7,565 bases of DNA from Candidatus Aenigmatarchaeota archaeon (GTDB taxonomy: Archaea > Aenigmatarchaeota > Aenigmatarchaeia > QMZP01). The notes under the pieces are model-generated. The model searched no databases. It was given only the letters and a program-made list of their open reading frames with translations, and was not told where the DNA came from. The DNA is taken from positions 1 through 7,565 of the forward strand of contig QMZP01000028.1 in NCBI GenBank assembly GCA_003663225.1, given 5' to 3'. The translations under genes were made by a program, and so were the position numbers. Within the stretch, counting starts at the first letter, position 1. Each line of letters opens with the position of its first letter. This document shows, in pieces, positions 6,415 to 7,565 of the stretch.

Positions 6415-7565
6415 AAAAGGTCCTGTAGTTCTCACCCTTTTCCTTTCCCAGTATATTGACCACTGACGTGGCACCAGACCCGCCTATGTTGAGTGCCAGG
6501 CCTGTGCTAGCACCATTAACCTGCAGCCTGCCGTATTTTCCGCGCAGTTGCCTCACAATGTCTACTATCTGCCTTATGCCCGTTGCGCCCACGGGGTGGC
6601 CTATGGACTTGAGGCCGCCTGCGGTGTTTATGGGCTTGCTGCCGTCCCTTGCTATATTGCCTTCCTCGACGAACTTGCCGCCCTGCCCCTTCTCGCAGAA
6701 CCCGAGATCCTCTACTGCTATTATCTCGTTTATGCTGAAGCAGTCATGCACTTCCGCTATGTCTATATCAGACGGTTTTAGGCCAGTCTGCTGGTATGCG
6801 TTTTTGGCTGCCACCCTGGTTGCTTTCATCTCTACCAGGCTTTCCCTTCCATGGAGCGAGAGTGTATCAGATGCCTGATGCGAGCCGAGCACCCAAACCG
6901 GGTCCTCTGTCTTCCTTGCAACATCCTCGGACGCCAGCACCACTGCCGCGGCCCCATCGGTTATCGGAGAGCAGTCAAGGAGTGACAGCGGGTCTGCTAT
7001 CATCGTCGAATTGAGGACATCATCAACGGTTATCTCCTTGGGGAACTGGGCGTTGGGGTTCAGTGCGCCGTTCTTGTGGTTGTTGACGCTCACCATGGCC
7101 ATCTGCTCCTTCGTGGTTCCGAACTTGTTCATGTGCGCCCTGGCTATCAGCGCGTAAAGCCCTGTGAACGTAAGGCCTGTAGCCGATTCCCATTCCTGGT
7201 CGCCGGCCCCCATGAGCGTGGATATGGCATCGCTGCCCTTTATGTCAGTCATCTTCTCAGCCCCGGCAGCGACCACTATGTCATACTGCCCGGATTTTAT
7301 GGCAAAATATGCCTGCCTGAATGCCAGTGCCCCCGAGGCGCATGCTGCCTCCACCCTAGTGGATGGTATCGGGATGAGCCCCGCATGGTCAGCGGTTAGG
7401 GGTGCAAGATGCTCCTGGCCTATGAACTTGCCGGCGCTCATGTTGCCTATGAACAGCGCCTTTATGTCCTTGCCCTCTATGCCTGCTTCCTCTATGGCCT
7501 TAGCTCCTGCCTCTGTCGAAAGGTCCCTAAGCGACCTTTCCCAGTGCTCATCGAACTTCGTGTAC
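6413..7565 (-). CDS. Archaeal acetyl-CoA C-acetyltransferase (SCP-x-type thiolase), 5' partial
   Basis: The enzyme condenses two acetyl-CoA to acetoacetyl-CoA, the first step of the mevalonate route to archaeal lipids. The frame stays open to the right edge, and the upstream codons (YTKFDEHWERSLRDL) match a thiolase N-terminus. The Met at 7441 is therefore internal and the true start lies just outside. 383 residues are visible of an expected roughly 390. The nucleophile is the Cys of VEAACASGALAF (codon 7342-7340). HDCF (near 6748-6737) is the SCP-x-type motif, and GHPVGATG carries the catalytic His (codon 6598-6596). The C-terminus has NIGGSGATSVVNIL rather than the CxG loop of bacterial thiolases, as expected for this archaeal subfamily. 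DUF35 follows after 8 nt. In many archaea an HMG-CoA synthase precedes this pair, so it is the expected gene beyond the edge. A role in another acyl-CoA thiolysis cannot be excluded. Confidence 0.93.
   Translation of the reverse strand, partial: YTKFDEHWERSLRDLSTEAGAKAIEEAGIEGKDIKALFIGNMSAGKFIGQEHLAPLTADHAGLIPIPSTRVEAACASGALAFRQAYFAIKSGQYDIVVAAGAEKMTDIKGSDAISTLMGAGDQEWESATGLTFTGLYALIARAHMNKFGTTKEQMAMVSVNNHKNGALNPNAQFPKEITVDDVLNSTMIADPLSLLDCSPITDGAAAVVLASEDVARKTEDPVWVLGSHQASDTLSLHGRESLVEMKATRVAAKNAYQQTGLKPSDIDIAEVHDCFSINEIIAVEDLGFCEKGQGGKFVEEGNIARDGSKPINTAGGLKSIGHPVGATGIRQIVDIVRQLRGKYGRLQVNGASTGLALNIGGSGATSVVNILGKEKGENYRTF

Noticed and set aside
7439..7441. ATG 7441 as the thiolase start
   Set aside because: The upstream frame is open to the window edge and encodes a typical thiolase N-terminus, so this Met is internal.
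1..7565. CRISPR array, insertion sequence, tRNA or defence system
   Set aside because: There are no regularly spaced repeats, terminal inverted repeats, transposase motifs or cloverleaf sequences, and every long stretch is accounted for by housekeeping-type genes.

Overview
This window looks like a compact archaeal chromosome segment. It carries archaeal-type SecD and SecF, a geranylgeranyl-reductase-type flavoprotein of the archaeal lipid pathway, and the thiolase plus DUF35 zinc-ribbon pair that belongs to archaeal HMG-CoA synthesis. Supporting signs are TTTAAATA-like TATA boxes, GGTG-type Shine-Dalgarno sites and strong use of ATA (Ile) and AGG (Arg) codons at moderate GC. SecDF argues against Crenarchaeota, where it is generally absent. 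A euryarchaeal or DPANN-type (for example Micrarchaeota-like) host is plausible, but the phylum cannot be fixed from sequence reading alone. I see no mobile element, CRISPR array, tRNA or rRNA, and nothing that looks recently transferred.

Layout, left to right. (1) Positions 2-2131 (+) hold the 3' part of a large surface protein: several Ig-like/CARDB/NEW3-like beta domains with about 32 N-glycosylation sequons, a Ser/Asp linker, a helical stalk, one transmembrane helix and a basic cytoplasmic tail. (2) A 97-bp convergent gap follows. (3) The secF-secD operon (4864 to 2229, minus strand) has its two genes coupled by a TGATG overlap. (4) A 75-bp divergent promoter region is centred on a palindromic ATTTAAAT. 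It is positioned to give secF a short leader with a Shine-Dalgarno and to make the flavoprotein transcript nearly leaderless. (5) The flavoprotein gene occupies 4940-6025 (+). (6) Convergent to it, and overlapping it by 29 bp, are a DUF35 gene and a thiolase gene (minus strand), with the thiolase running off the right edge.

Functionally there are two themes. The left half concerns the cell surface: SecDF aids Sec-dependent export and membrane insertion, and the neighbouring glycoprotein is the kind of client such a machine handles. The right half concerns isoprenoid lipids: thiolase plus DUF35 (with an HMG-CoA synthase expected just beyond the right edge) feeds the mevalonate pathway, and the flavoprotein would saturate the resulting isoprenoid chains.

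The window is mostly ordinary, and I did not find a convincing undescribed system. The points most worth a second look are an apparent extra two-helix insertion in SecD between its TM3 and TM4, a PDZ-like domain in the same SecD, the shared palindromic TATA element, and the architecture of the sequon-dense surface protein.
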